A DNA stretch of 64,000 bases, from positions 22,225,589-22,289,588 of the forward strand of contig NC_052486.1 of assembly GCF_009730915.1 (NCBI RefSeq). The letters are read 5' to 3'. This document shows, in pieces, positions 1 to 11,123 of this stretch (its first letter is position 1; each line of letters opens with the position of its first letter). The stretch is from Dioscorea cayenensis subsp. rotundata (lineage: Eukaryota > Streptophyta > Magnoliopsida > Dioscoreales > Dioscoreaceae). A model generated the notes under the pieces. That model was not told where the DNA came from and ran no database searches. It saw only the letters and a list, made by a program, of their open reading frames with translations. The position numbers and the translations under genes were made by a program.

Positions 1-2274
1 TGTCTTCCGAGTATCCCTGATCGATACTTGGCAGCTTGAGCAAGTGATGTTCTGACCCTTCCTCGTCACTATCCTCCATTGCTAATGAAACAACTGATTG
101 TGACCCATCATCTGAAAAATAGCAACATTTTCCAATGGATTCAATTGTAGTGTTATGTTCTAAACCATTTGCTTTTTATGGTAGTGATTGATCAAATATT
201 AGTTAATTTCCGAGAATCATTGCATTATGAACAAGAACTTAATACTTACCTGAGTTTTCTGGATGGTTTGAGAAGTGATCAAGTGATGTGACAGGAATGG
301 TTTCAGGAAACAGGCAGTTGCAGAAAGAACCTGAAATTTTGAAAAGTATCAATTAAACTGAGATGTAGTAACACTTGTAAGGGCTAGAGATTTGAGTTGA
401 AAAAAGTAGATACCTAGTCTGGCAAGGCGATTTACCCATCCGGGGATAGGTTTCCCAAGCAAGCGCCTGCAAACATCATCAGTAAAATGGTTGCAGTTCT
501 TGGAAATTAAGTGATAAGTATCCCCATGGTAATTTACAGCAAGGTCCTCTACGAACAAACGGAACTCAGACCGGGACATGTTGGTGCTGCCCAACCACAC
601 AGTGCGTCTGTAAATAAAGCCAGGGCAGCTTTTCGGTTCCACCTCAAACACACCACTGGTTGGATAATCATGCGCTCCAAAGGCATACTCCATGCCAAAT
701 GCTGTTTCATTAACAAAACATTAGCAAGTTTCCAAAATTATACTCAATTTTGATAGATGGAGTGCTCGGGTAAGACAATTTTGTTCTTATTTCATTATGA
801 CACACCACCAAGCAAACATTAAAAGAAGTTCAGTTGAAAATCGCATTATTTTAACATGGAAATGACAGTTGAAGGTGAGGTCGAGGCCAAGTTTTCCAGA
901 CATTTGAGACTCAAGAGTTATATTTGTCACATTAAGATGGTAGCAGGTATTTAAAAGGAAATTAACTAAATGCTTGAATAGCATCATTATTCTTTTCCAT
1001 GCAGCTCAAGATAAATGAAGAAACATATTTTATATATGCAAATATAAAGATAAACATAAATATATAAAAAGGATGCATAATTAGTACCATCTGCCATGTC
1101 AAGGTTAGAGTAGAATTTATTAAATAATGCAATTATAGGTGCAGAATAACAGACAACAAAACCTTAAAGCCTAGGCGCACGTGCGTGTGCGTGCGCACGC
1201 GCGCACACACACACAAAAAAAGGATCTAAGCAGCTTTTTCCTCAACAAAGACCAAACGTGTCATAAGATCTCATTAAAAAAACAGAAAAAAGAAGGAAAA
1301 GGTCTTAGCATGTCTGTTAAACTACAAAACTGAACCAAAATTTCTGTGAAAAAAACCTAACATTCTAGACATATTCATTCTATTGTGGCTATGAGTAAAA
1401 TGCTCACCTCGTAATGAGACATGCCAATCTTACACCACTCTAAATTTCAATGGAGATACATTCCTGCATTCAATTATCTAAAGGACATTGCTTACACCAA
1501 ATATCATCTTCGCTTTATAAACCCAATTCATTAGAAAGTCACACATCGCATATGAATCATCCTTCCCCACAAAACTCCTAATTGTTATCCTATGAATTTA
1601 GAACTGTAACAAATAAACTTTATCAAAATCTTTTCCTTCCTTGATCCAGGAAAAAAATAGGTAAATGGTCATCTACACATAATCTCCAGACCTTAAATCT
1701 TGTTCTTGTTAGAGTGTTAGCTTAGGCATGATTTTTTCTGCTTAATAGTATCCCTTTGTCGATAAATTGTTTTCTTTCACATTTCTTCTCTTGAGAAATA
1801 TTATCTAAACCACTAATGAGCGATCAATCACACCAAAGAAGTCTAAGATCTTGAAATGCATCTATCTTAACCTACAACAACCATGAGACAAAGAACTCAA
1901 ATTTTCCAATAAAATCTTGGTATATTAATATAAAACAGATACAATTATCAAATCAACGACCGTGAATCCCAAGAATTACTCCAATTTAGCGTTCAAAGGG
2001 ACAAAATTGAACAGATTGCTGGAATTTCTCAGACAACAACAATGTAGCACCAACATCAAAAATTCCAACATTCAAATCACGTCAAGAAGCAACTCAAACA
2101 ATAATTGTATAAAATAACAATGCAAATGAGGAATTCACCTTCAATCCCTGAATGAAAGATCCCAAGGCCGAACCAATAAAGATAGTTGTTAATGGTAGTG
2201 AGATCATAGACATTCAAATAGAGATGGGTCGTCGTCCTCCCACTATCACCATCGCCATTGCTCACTTCCTTCAT
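1..2274 (-). CDS. DeSI-like PPPDE-domain cysteine protease, 3' end cut by window edge
   Basis: The gene reads right to left. Exons are 2139-2274, 414-701, 250-330 and 1-111, all with GT/AG borders and a continuous frame. The protein starts MKEVSNGDGD and carries the PPPDE fold: NVYDLT...YLYWFGLGIFHSGIE, then EYAFGAHDYPTSGVFEVEP and NCNHFTDDVCRRLLGKPIP. By family knowledge the His of FHSG (about residue 41) and the Cys of NCNHF (about residue 115) form the catalytic pair. DeSI proteins are deSUMOylating or deubiquitinating isopeptidases, and the plant members (At4g17486-like) are about 200-260 aa. The acidic tail seen here (AMEDSDEEGSEHH) matches the poorly conserved C-terminus. The stop codon lies outside the window. 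Upstream at 2275-2460 is a purine/pyrimidine-biased stretch with AAACCCTA-type motifs that fits a 5' UTR. Substrate specificity cannot be told from sequence. Confidence 0.88.
1175..1214. repeat. Alternating purine-pyrimidine microsatellite (GT/GC/CA)n
   Basis: An uninterrupted alternating purine-pyrimidine tract (GCACGTGCGTGTGCG... running into CACACA) sits in the large first intron of the DeSI-like gene. Such tracts can adopt Z-DNA. No function is implied beyond that. Confidence 0.8.
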
Positions 2275-2923
2275 CGAGAAAAAGAAGAAAAAAAAAAAAA
2301 CTCGGATTCAAAGAAGAAAGCGAACCCTAGTTTGCCGGCAAGCCAAGAAAGGCTTCAAATCCAGCATGAGAAAGAATGAGAGAGATCGAAGAATCAAGAG
2401 AGAAGCAAAGGGATCGAAGGTTCAAGTGGAAACCCTAGATTGAAAGAGAGTGATGGATATCTGGTTCGAAAGAAGAAGAAGAGAAAGGATTAAACTTCGC
2501 CATTAATACATATTATACAGAGCATGCGCATGTAAAGTAAAGGCTTTGAATAGTTTCAAATCTTGGTAACTTTTTTGTATTTATATATATATCTATATAC
2601 CTTTATAAAATTTACTATTATTATTATTATTATTTTTTATTTTTAGAAATTATATTTATAGCTTTTTATAAAATAATTTATATTTAAAATGTATTTAGCC
2701 AAATGGTATTAATTCTGAATTTAACTCTTGTTTGACACAGTAATAATTATAGATCCTCAATTGTGAATACAGGCTTGCTATCTAAATCTCATATCACTAG
2801 GTGAGGGTGTATAGGTTAGATAATTTATTTCTGACCTGTAATAATATACTTGATGTAAATCCTATGAATATGTTTCCATGCTAGTTAATATGGAACCGAG
2901 ACGAAACTCATTTAGAGCCATGG

Positions 2924-3275
2924 ATAAATTATGATATTTGTTTTAGTATATAATTAGTTATCATAGAACCGTGTATATGGATCATCACTGATATAAATCT
3001 CCCTGGATTTAATTTACAAGGCAAAAATGTGTTTTTGTTGTGAACTAATGCAACAACTCAGTATTAACTGCTACATACAAATATATATATTTGAAGAAAA
3101 TTCCCATTGTTCAATTTATATTAAAGAAAAATTTTATAAGATTATATGTGTAATTGCTTTCCTATTTCTATGATAATATTTACAACTTTACCAACAATGA
3201 TTTGGTACAAATGGTAAAAATTAGGTACCTCTTCTCAGCAAACCAATAGAATAACATCGCGCACACACCCAAAAG
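2924..3275. repeat. Dispersed repeat copy A (second copy at 19287-19597)
   Basis: This AT-rich segment aligns along its length, with small indels, to 19287-19597 in the same orientation. Shared landmarks are ATAAATTATGATATTTG at the left, ACCGTGTA(T/C)ATGG in the middle, and ACCAACAATGAT followed by CTCAGCAAACCAATA at the right. No ORF, terminal repeat or target duplication was recognised, so the element type is unknown. The flanks (2500-2920 and 3276-3588) hold nothing else I can identify. Confidence 0.7.
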
Positions 3276-3588
3276 AAAACAAAAAAACTTGGCCTAAACC
3301 TCACCTCACCTCATAAAACAAAAACTACAAATATTTTTAGAGCCAATTTGTTTGAAAGTCAATTGAAAACAAATCCCCTCTATAATGAGTTACAAAAATT
3401 TTAAATACAACAATTGTGAAGGGCCATTTTTTTTCTAATATAAATATTAAAGGATTGAAGGATTCTTTTTTTATCTTTTAAACCTTATTGTTATCTACTT
3501 TTTTATTAATATTAAAAAACCAAATATAGATGATTTCAAAATAATATACATTAATATTATATTCATATTGAAATATATATCAAATTAC

Positions 3589-3959
3589 GTTGGTGATAAT
3601 ACAAAATTCTGTTGTTGTTAGTATTGAATTTTGTTGGTGATAATACAAAATTCTTTTAGTGATAATACAAAATTTAGTTGGTGATGATATCGAATTTCGT
3701 TGGTAATAATGAAAAATTTCCATTAGTGATAGTATCAAATTCCGTCAGTGATAATACAAAATTCCGTTGATAATAATAGAAAATTCCATTGTGATAATAT
3801 TTGTGATAATACAAAATTTCCTTGGTGATAGCATTGAATTCCGTTGGTGATAATGCAAAATTTGGTGATAATATCAAATTCCGTTGGTGATAATAAAAAT
3901 TCTGTTGATAATAGTATCCAATTCCATCGATCATAATACAAAATTTCTTTGGTGATAAC
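3589..3959. repeat. Degenerate 22-bp minisatellite
   Basis: About sixteen tandem copies of a roughly 22-bp unit with the core GTTGGTGATAATACAAAATT. Most units are 22 bp, a few are 15-23 bp, and they differ by scattered substitutions. Small reading frames on the minus strand through this block are a by-product of a unit length close to a multiple of three and are not genes. Confidence 0.85.
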
Positions 3960-4139
3960 TTTGATTTTTTTTTTTTAAATTATACTTAGAGTTTTTTTTT
4001 TTTTGGAGTTCTTATATTTGACATCAAAGGTCTCTTGTGATAAAACAGTAAAGGAAACGTTATAGTTCATTGAATCCTTTCTTTCCAACATTTTACACAC
4101 ACACCACAAACACATCATAAGCATATATTAATATGCCAC

Positions 4140-4930
4140 ATTTTTTGTGGGCCCAAGCCCAATGGGTTGACTTGCGCAAGTTTGAAGAGTGGTTCCAATG
4201 ACCCATAACATGGTTAATGACACGGGGTTATCAATCAGAGTATAACCCGTGCGGCACTCGCCCTACACGAATGGCTTGTTGCCAAGAAAATAAACCCAAG
4301 GAAGGCTAAGTCGCAACAACTTAGGCAAGCCTCTCTTCTAAGAGCCCGCCGGCCCCTATTCCCACTAAGAGAATTCTCTCTTAAGAGAAGAGAGGAGAAA
4401 AGAGAAGTGAGAAATGAGAAGTGAGAGATGCTCATCAAAGGAGAAATGGGGCTCCTTATATAGCCATAAGAATGGCATCTTGGCCAAGGAGAAAGAGAAG
4501 GCCGAATTCCCATGAATTCCATGGCCGAAGGAAAGGAGACGAAGTGTGTTCCCCATCCAATGGCTATAGGCCGAATAACCGGAGTCCGTCAACACTATGT
4601 GCTTCCCACTCTTGTTTCTCATCTGTCCACAACGCCAGATAATCGCTGCGCATCCGCCCCGGATATCTCGATAGACGTCCCTACTAATCGAGAGACAGTC
4701 TCCGCCCGTACGCGTCTGCTCATACGGATGATGAACGATATCTCCTAAGTCTTGCCAGTTGAGCGGGTCGCTACGCCGCTCTCGGTCATGAAACTAGATC
4801 ATGTCCGAGTAAAAATATCCGACCGTACAGAGATGCTGAAAAACGGTCTAAGGGAATGGAATAACCACTCCCGGCTTCTCCTGACCTTGTCACTCCCATG
4901 CCAAGGGTGTGACGCCAAAGCCCTATTACA
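4140..4930 (-). mobile_element. GC-rich block, possible solo LTR fragment on minus strand
   Basis: This block is clearly more GC-rich than its surroundings. Read on the minus strand it has a TATA box (GGCTATATAAGGAGCCCC, about 4453-4470) followed by a long pyrimidine-rich leader (TCTCACTTCTCTTTTCTCC...). That is the usual layout of an LTR promoter with its U5/leader. Clear TG...CA ends and a target duplication were not found, so borders are approximate and a truncated element is possible. No protein-coding region is credible here. 4931-5372 shows only AT-rich sequence. Confidence 0.35.
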
Positions 4931-5372
4931 GTTAACTATAAAAATATTCATCTCATGAAGAATCTAACATGTCACTTGCATAGTCCATGAAATAATTCAA
5001 CATTCTATCACTTAGGCTAACATAATTGAAACATAAATCCTTTCTTAATAATATGCATATCCAAATTAATCATATATAACCAAATATATTGATAGGATGC
5101 AAATGCCATATATAATTAGGCTCTAATTTTCTGAAAGCATGATAAAAAAACATCAATATGGATTCAAAATGAATTTCATCATTTTGTAACTTAGTAGAAA
5201 CACAGAGATAATTAATATCACAAACAACGAAAAATATCAATAATATGCATGTATCACTCAAAATCTGAACAATCCTCACAAACATTCTAAAGAATAGTAA
5301 ACTCCCACTAAACAAAAGAGATTAGGCTCCTAACAAATAACTCTTAACATCTATATACTTTAAGAGAGAGAA

Positions 5373-8300
5373 TGTCACGCCCCGACCCGCAGACCCAACA
5401 CATGACATACGGCTACAACAACCGAAGGGAGGACAAGCCCCTTCTCAACCTTGAATTATCATAAGGCTAACATGTTTCCTGTTCTCAAAACAATTCTCAA
5501 ATCACTGAAAACCAATGCTAAACAAAATTATAATATGAAAGATATAACAGTATTATAAAATCTTAATACTGTATAACAATATAGAGAATAAATATTTTTC
5601 AAGAAAATAATAACAAGAACACTACAACCCTAGTGGATCCATCCTAGAACTGGCCAAACACCATAAGTCTTAAGCCTAGTAACCCTAAGGACCAGCACTT
5701 GAAACAAAAAAAATAAGAAGAGGAGAGTATGAGTAACATGGTTACTCGGTGAGTGGGGTGAAAGCAGTTGGAAAACTCATAAATACCAACAAATACATAA
5801 TATAAAGCTCAAATTTGTATACATATATAGCAAATAGAGTTCAAGACGTGTAGAAAATTTAAACTTTGGGCTAGCTAACAAAATCATTTCCAAACTTAGC
5901 CGTGGTCGCGACTAAGTTAGGAACGGCAAAGGTTATTTCTTTTACTTTAATAAAATATTTGCTCACCTTGGCGTTGCCCGCTGGGGTACTTGTGTGGTGA
6001 CTTTGGGCACCCAGTACCGCATATCATTTAGGTTCTCTACAAGTCTCCTGAAAGAGCGAATTCAACGGAGTTTTCCACACCACCCCAACTAGGTCTGCCC
6101 ATGGATACTCTTTTACTGTAGTAAGTATCGGAGCTTGGCTCCATGTCACCATCAAAACCATAAATCCATTATACTGCTCACATGGCCAATATATGTATCA
6201 TCAAAATATGCCAAAATTTCAACAAGATTGCATAAATTTCCACATAGACATGCCCACAATGTAAATATAAGTTTCAACATGAAACAATATTCTTTCTCTC
6301 AAAGATCAGAGCCACTTGTATTCAACATTTAAATACACATTTCAAGAACAAGGCTTTTGTAAGCACAAGTAAATGCACACTCGCAAGCTTTCAATGAAAT
6401 TATTTAAGATCAAAATAACAATTTCAAGAATCAGAAATAATCCTTTCAACAAGCTCAATAAAACTTTCAGACCAATACTAGAAACAAACCAAATAAAATG
6501 AATAGCATGAAATCATCAACTCTTATATAATAACAGTTCAAGAGGTTAAACAGAGTAAACATGCCATAAATCATTTAATATAGAGATCAACAAAATAATG
6601 TCTAAATAGTTTTTACAACAAAACACGTACATTATACAAAATAAAATGACCAATGGGAGTAGATTCATCCTACCATAATAATATAAGTCTAGTCAAGCAA
6701 AAACGTCAAAGTCCTTCTATCAAACTCCAATCATAATAAATAACCCACATTTAACATCAACATTATGATCATAACCACAAACACACAAATTAGGATTTAA
6801 ATCTCATAACCCAATCACACTGTCTCTCTTTAGGGGTCATCCGGTCATTCAACGACTTCTTACTCGAATTAATACTGAAATATTGTCATACTTGAATAGA
6901 TTATAGCCAGAGTGACATAAACAAACTTGAACTTAACTATTCCTGGAAACCTTCAAGTATAAATAATCCATCGACTCTTCAAAAATCCATAATCTAGCTT
7001 TCTCTAGGCTTAAAGCCATAGATTCACATAACAAATATGAATATTAACTTGCCCTAACATTATAGAAGTTAAATGGTAGAATGCCCATATTAGTCCCTAT
7101 ACTCTTTTCACTTTGCCCTTTTAGTCCTCCTATTTCAATTTAAGCCCTTTTAATCCCTCAACTCTTTGAATGAGTGCAATCAAGTCCCTCATATACACTT
7201 TGAATATACCAATTACTAATTTTTATTGCTCATATATTCTATGAATCATATAAAAAATAAAGAATATAATTTGTATTATTTTCCTGAATTGTGTATATTA
7301 CAATGATTATTATGGATGAATTATGTAGTATATTAATTATTTTTATGATTAGAACAGTATTAGAGGACTTGATTTCACTCATTCAAAGAGTAGAGGGATT
7401 GAAAGAGTTTAAATTGAAGTAGGAGGACTAAAAGGTCAAAATTAAATAAGTACAGAGACTAACATGGGTATTCTACCAAGTTAAATCAATCCAAAATTCA
7501 ATTCCCAACACAAGAATTGAAGGAGTTTATCCAGTGCTACAGTATCATACAGGTTGTATGGTGCCCTCATGCGGGCTCGTATGGTCCCCAGGACACTCCA
7601 TGCAAGCTGCATGCACCCGCATGCTACCCACATGGCACTGGGAGATTTCAAACTTCACCAACCTCACCTCTAAGCGACCTCAAAACCCTTCTTGAAGTAT
7701 TATGAGCATAAAATTTTGTAAAACTCCTTTAGAATCATCGAATCCATGGAGATGTACATCCCAACATCTTTAATTTCCTCAATACTTATAACTTAACTAA
7801 CTTCCTTTACTCAATTTACTAAATTCAACCATAAATTTTTTTACATCTATAACTCTCAAAGACCCATCAATTACTCTAAAACATAACATCTCCATTGCTA
7901 TAGCATATACACATTTTCTTCCTCTACTCTTTTTAGCTCATTCACAAAATCACAAATACATCCATGCATTTCCTTCCAAATCTCCTTTCAAAGAACACCA
8001 TTTTATACAACTCCCATACCTTCCAAGTTTGTCAACATATACAATGTGCCAAACCTCAAACATCCGATGACAACACTTTGCATTCACATCCACCCTAACA
8101 CACCTCCACTCCATTAACATCATTCTTATTTTAACATCATTTCTCACAATCCTTTGGTTATTGTTTAGATTAAATACTCGAGCATTTCATCAAACATCTA
8201 ATATGTATTAACAAAATCTCCGCACATTACAATCACCCTATCTAATACATGAGATCCATTTAATTCTCCCACAAAGATCACAATAAGCCTAGCTCCTAAA

Positions 8301-9193
8301 TGTCTTCAATTGTCATAAACCAAATTAACATCAAGTAAGGAGTTTATAATACAACACATAATAAATCTTGGCAAACAGAATAATAAGGTGTCAAAATAAA
8401 TATATAAACTAAACCTTGAATATCAAATGAAATCAAACATAAATTCATGGAGATCTCCCCATTAAACATGGTATGATACTCCAATAAAACAAAACAAGAA
8501 TTCCAACAATATCATGCCAAATCAACAGTAAACAAAACCAATAAATCATATAGAAATCAAAAGAAGATCGATAAGGGTTCGGTTAACCCACTCACAAACT
8601 TGGCGAGCCACCCTACTCTGGTGTTAACTCTCCACCGGTCTTTTACCCTTGGTTGATGTCTTGCCTCCTAAAATAAGTCAAGTTAACAATGGATCAATCC
8701 CCGAAGAAATCTCAAAACAAGAAGGAGGAAAACCTCCTCAAGATGGAATGCAAGCTCCTAAGGTTTACAAAGCACCTCCTCCCAAGGGTTCTACAAAGTT
8801 CAACCTCTCTCAACACTCAAAGCCAAAGAGAATGGGAAAGAAACCCTAGATATGGGCTCGATGCTACATTAACCCTAGTTTGGAAGATTCATCGAAATGA
8901 AAAAGAGAAAAGAATGAGAGAAACTTAAAGAAGGGGGGGAGGGAGGGCAAGAAAGAGGAATGAAAAACTCTAGAAAAAGATATTTTTATAACTCAAGGCT
9001 CGAGGGGTCCATGCGGCCCACATATTTGCTCGCATGGCTCTTCAGCCATGCCCAAGCGGGCTCTAAATGCCCATATGGTAGCCATATGACCTCTCTTTGG
9101 GTCTAAACACTTCCAAAAACACCCAAGCAAGAGATATACGCGAGAGGACGGGTCGAAAACAAGGTAGGGAGTAGAAAAGGTCGGAATATCATA
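5373..9193 (+). mobile_element. Probable solo LTR of a long-LTR Ty3/gypsy element
   Basis: The left end is TGTCACGCCCCGACC, a start typical of long LTRs of some plant Ty3/gypsy (Tekay/Del-like) elements. The right end GGTCGGAATATCATA is a decayed inverted complement of it, with mostly transition changes as expected from loss of methylated cytosines. No gag or pol sequence lies between, so a solo LTR fits best. A Mutator-like MITE is nested at 7075-7477, and the copia element at 9196 inserted three bases past the right end. The putative 5-bp flanks (GAGAA and, after removing copia, ATGAA) match only partly. Small ORFs at 8649-8928 look non-genic. Confidence 0.45.
7075..7477. mobile_element. 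Mutator-like MITE with long TIRs and 9-bp target duplication
   Basis: Inverted arms of roughly 115 bp (left GGTAGAATGCCCATATTAGT, right end in ACATGGGTATTCTACC) flank an AT-rich loop. The element is bordered by a perfect 9-bp direct repeat AAGTTAAAT (7066-7074 and 7478-7486). Long TIRs plus a 9-bp duplication indicate a non-autonomous Mutator-superfamily element. It carries no ORF. It lies inside the probable solo LTR and so is younger than that insertion. Confidence 0.82.
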
Positions 9194-9195
9194 AT

Positions 9196-9713
9196 TGTGA
9201 AGAGAAACAATGATAAAAAATAACTATGAGTGGCTTTGTGGGCATGTGCATGTTAGTCACATGTTGACTTATGTTATATAGATATATTAGCATATATTAT
9301 TATGTTAGTATATAAGGATATATTAGCATATATTATTATGTTAGTATATAAGGATATATTAGCATATAATATATGCTAATAAGATTATCTCTCATTGGGT
9401 TGGGGATGAGATATATATAAGTCAGGATTTTCTTATTGTTTTCTTCTTGAGACGATCTTGAGAGTTGTTCAAGCCATCAGAGATATTCTTCATAGTGGAT
9501 TTCAATTCCCGACCCCCGTGGAGACGTAGGCAAGAGTGCCGAACTCCACGTAATTACTGTATCGTGGTTTGTGTATGTTTTTCTTTCTTTCTCTATTATA
9601 GCTCTATCTTTGCATGTGTTTTGGAGACTAACCTTGACAGGTTATTGGGGCATCTACGGGTGTGTTAGTGCTTCCGAAAGGGGTCTTAAGTGAAGCCTTA
9701 AGTCCCCCCAACA
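9196..9713 (+). repeat. 5' LTR of the copia element
   Basis: Begins TGTGAAGAG and ends CCCCCCAACA. Compared with the 3' LTR it has an extra copy of a 36-bp unit (9284-9319 repeated at 9320-9355) and a 2-bp indel. By eye there are about ten substitutions over some 480 shared positions, mostly transitions. This points to a fairly recent insertion. Confidence 0.95.
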
Positions 9714-9715
9714 AT

Positions 9716-9731
9716 TGGTATCAAAGATAGG
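9716..9731 (+). other. Primer-binding site of the copia element
   Basis: TGGTATCAAAGATAGG begins three bases after the 5' LTR. It matches the start of the usual plant initiator-methionine tRNA complement (TGGTATCAGAGC) with one early mismatch, consistent with reverse transcription primed by that tRNA. Confidence 0.8.
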
Positions 9732-9785
9732 TTTATAGCTTGGGTAAATTTCTGCACACAAGGTATTCGACAAAATTCCTGAAAG

Positions 9786-11123
9786 ATGTTTTCACTTAGT
9801 AATGCTAAGGTTGGGAAGTATGAGATTGAGAAGTTCAATGGGAAGAACGATTTCTCCTATTGGAAGATGCAAATGAAGAATTTGTTGATATCACAAAAAC
9901 TACACAAGGCACTTTTGGGGAAGGAAAAGAAACCCAAAGAAATGAGTGATGAAGATTGGGAAGATCTTGATATGGAGGCACGCGCAGCTATCATTTTGTG
10001 TTTGGATAGGGATGTCGCCTTCTTGGTGAATGACGAGGCGACAGAGGCTAGCGTGTGGTTGAAATTAGAGTCCAATTTCATGACCAAAACCTTGACAAAT
10101 CGTATCTACTTGAAGGCCAAGTTGTACACTTGCAAAATGGATGAAGGAACTTCAATTCGGGATCACATAAGCAAGTTTGAAAGGATAGTTTCAAATTTGA
10201 AGGAAGTGGAGGTCAAAGTAGAGAATGAAGATCAAGCTATCCTTTTGCTACTTTCTTTGCCACCATCATTTGAGAACCTTGTACAAACATTGATGCTTGT
10301 GGGTGAGATACTCTCTATGAACGATGTTAGAACATCACTCTTATCTGATGATCTTCGGAAGATGGCTACAGGTGGAAGAGTGGACAAAGAGCAAGCATAA
10401 GGATTGTTTATAAGGGGAAGGTCAAATGAAAGGGGAAAGGTGCAAAGAGGAAAATCAAGATCAAAGTCAAGACCCATTGCAAAAGTAGTATGCTACAATT
10501 GCGGAGAGCTTGGGCATTATAAGGCTGATTGTTCCAATAAGAAAGTAAATTGGAGGAAGAAGAACAACAAAAATAACAAGGGAAAACAGGTCAAAGAAGA
10601 AGCAAGTTATGCTTCAGATGAGGACAATGATGAATGCTTCATGGCCAATCAAGGTGAAGACATTTCTGGGAAATGGATGCTTGATTCGGGTTGCTCTTAT
10701 CACATGTGTCCAAATAGGAAGTGGTTTACAACCTATGAGAACATTGATGGTGGTAATGTATTGATGGGCAATGATCATGCTTGCAAAACAGTTGGGCTTG
10801 GTTCAATTAGAATCAAGATGCATGATGGGATTATCAGAACCTTGACAAATGTAAGGCATGTTCCAGATTTGAGGAAGAACTTGATTTCACTTGGTGTATT
10901 GGAATCCAATGGGTGCAAGATTGTGGCCCACAAGGGAATTCTAAAAGTTGTTCGAGGCTCCATGGTGGTGATGAAGGGTGTTTGTCATGGTAATCTATAT
11001 GCTTTGTTGGGTATGACAATCACAGATAATGCAGATGATTGGGATTTCCAAAAAGCGAGAACTCTATCGATTGTACTAAACTTTGGCACATGCGTCTTGG
11101 ACATATGTCAGAAAAGGGTTTAA
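9786..11123 (+). pseudogene. gag: copia gag and protease region, interrupted by a stop
   Basis: Gag starts at 9786 (MFSLSNAKVGKYEIEKFNGK) and runs 204 codons to a TAA at 10398-10400. The same frame continues at once and encodes a basic stretch, the zinc knuckle CYNCGELGHYKADC (CX2CX4HX4C) and the aspartic protease motif MLDSGCSYHM. The stop is therefore a single nonsense change inside one gag-pro frame. Homology leaves this frame near 11040, where the pre-integrase domain continues in another frame (from 11039). The product would bind and package element RNA and process the polyprotein. Confidence 0.85.

Noticed and set aside
3674-3941. Minus-strand frames rich in Tyr/Asn/Phe
   Set aside because: They are translations of the 22-bp minisatellite and repeat with its unit; not genes.
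8649-8928. Two overlapping small plus-strand frames
   Set aside because: They lie in the probable solo LTR, are in different frames, and show no recognisable domain.
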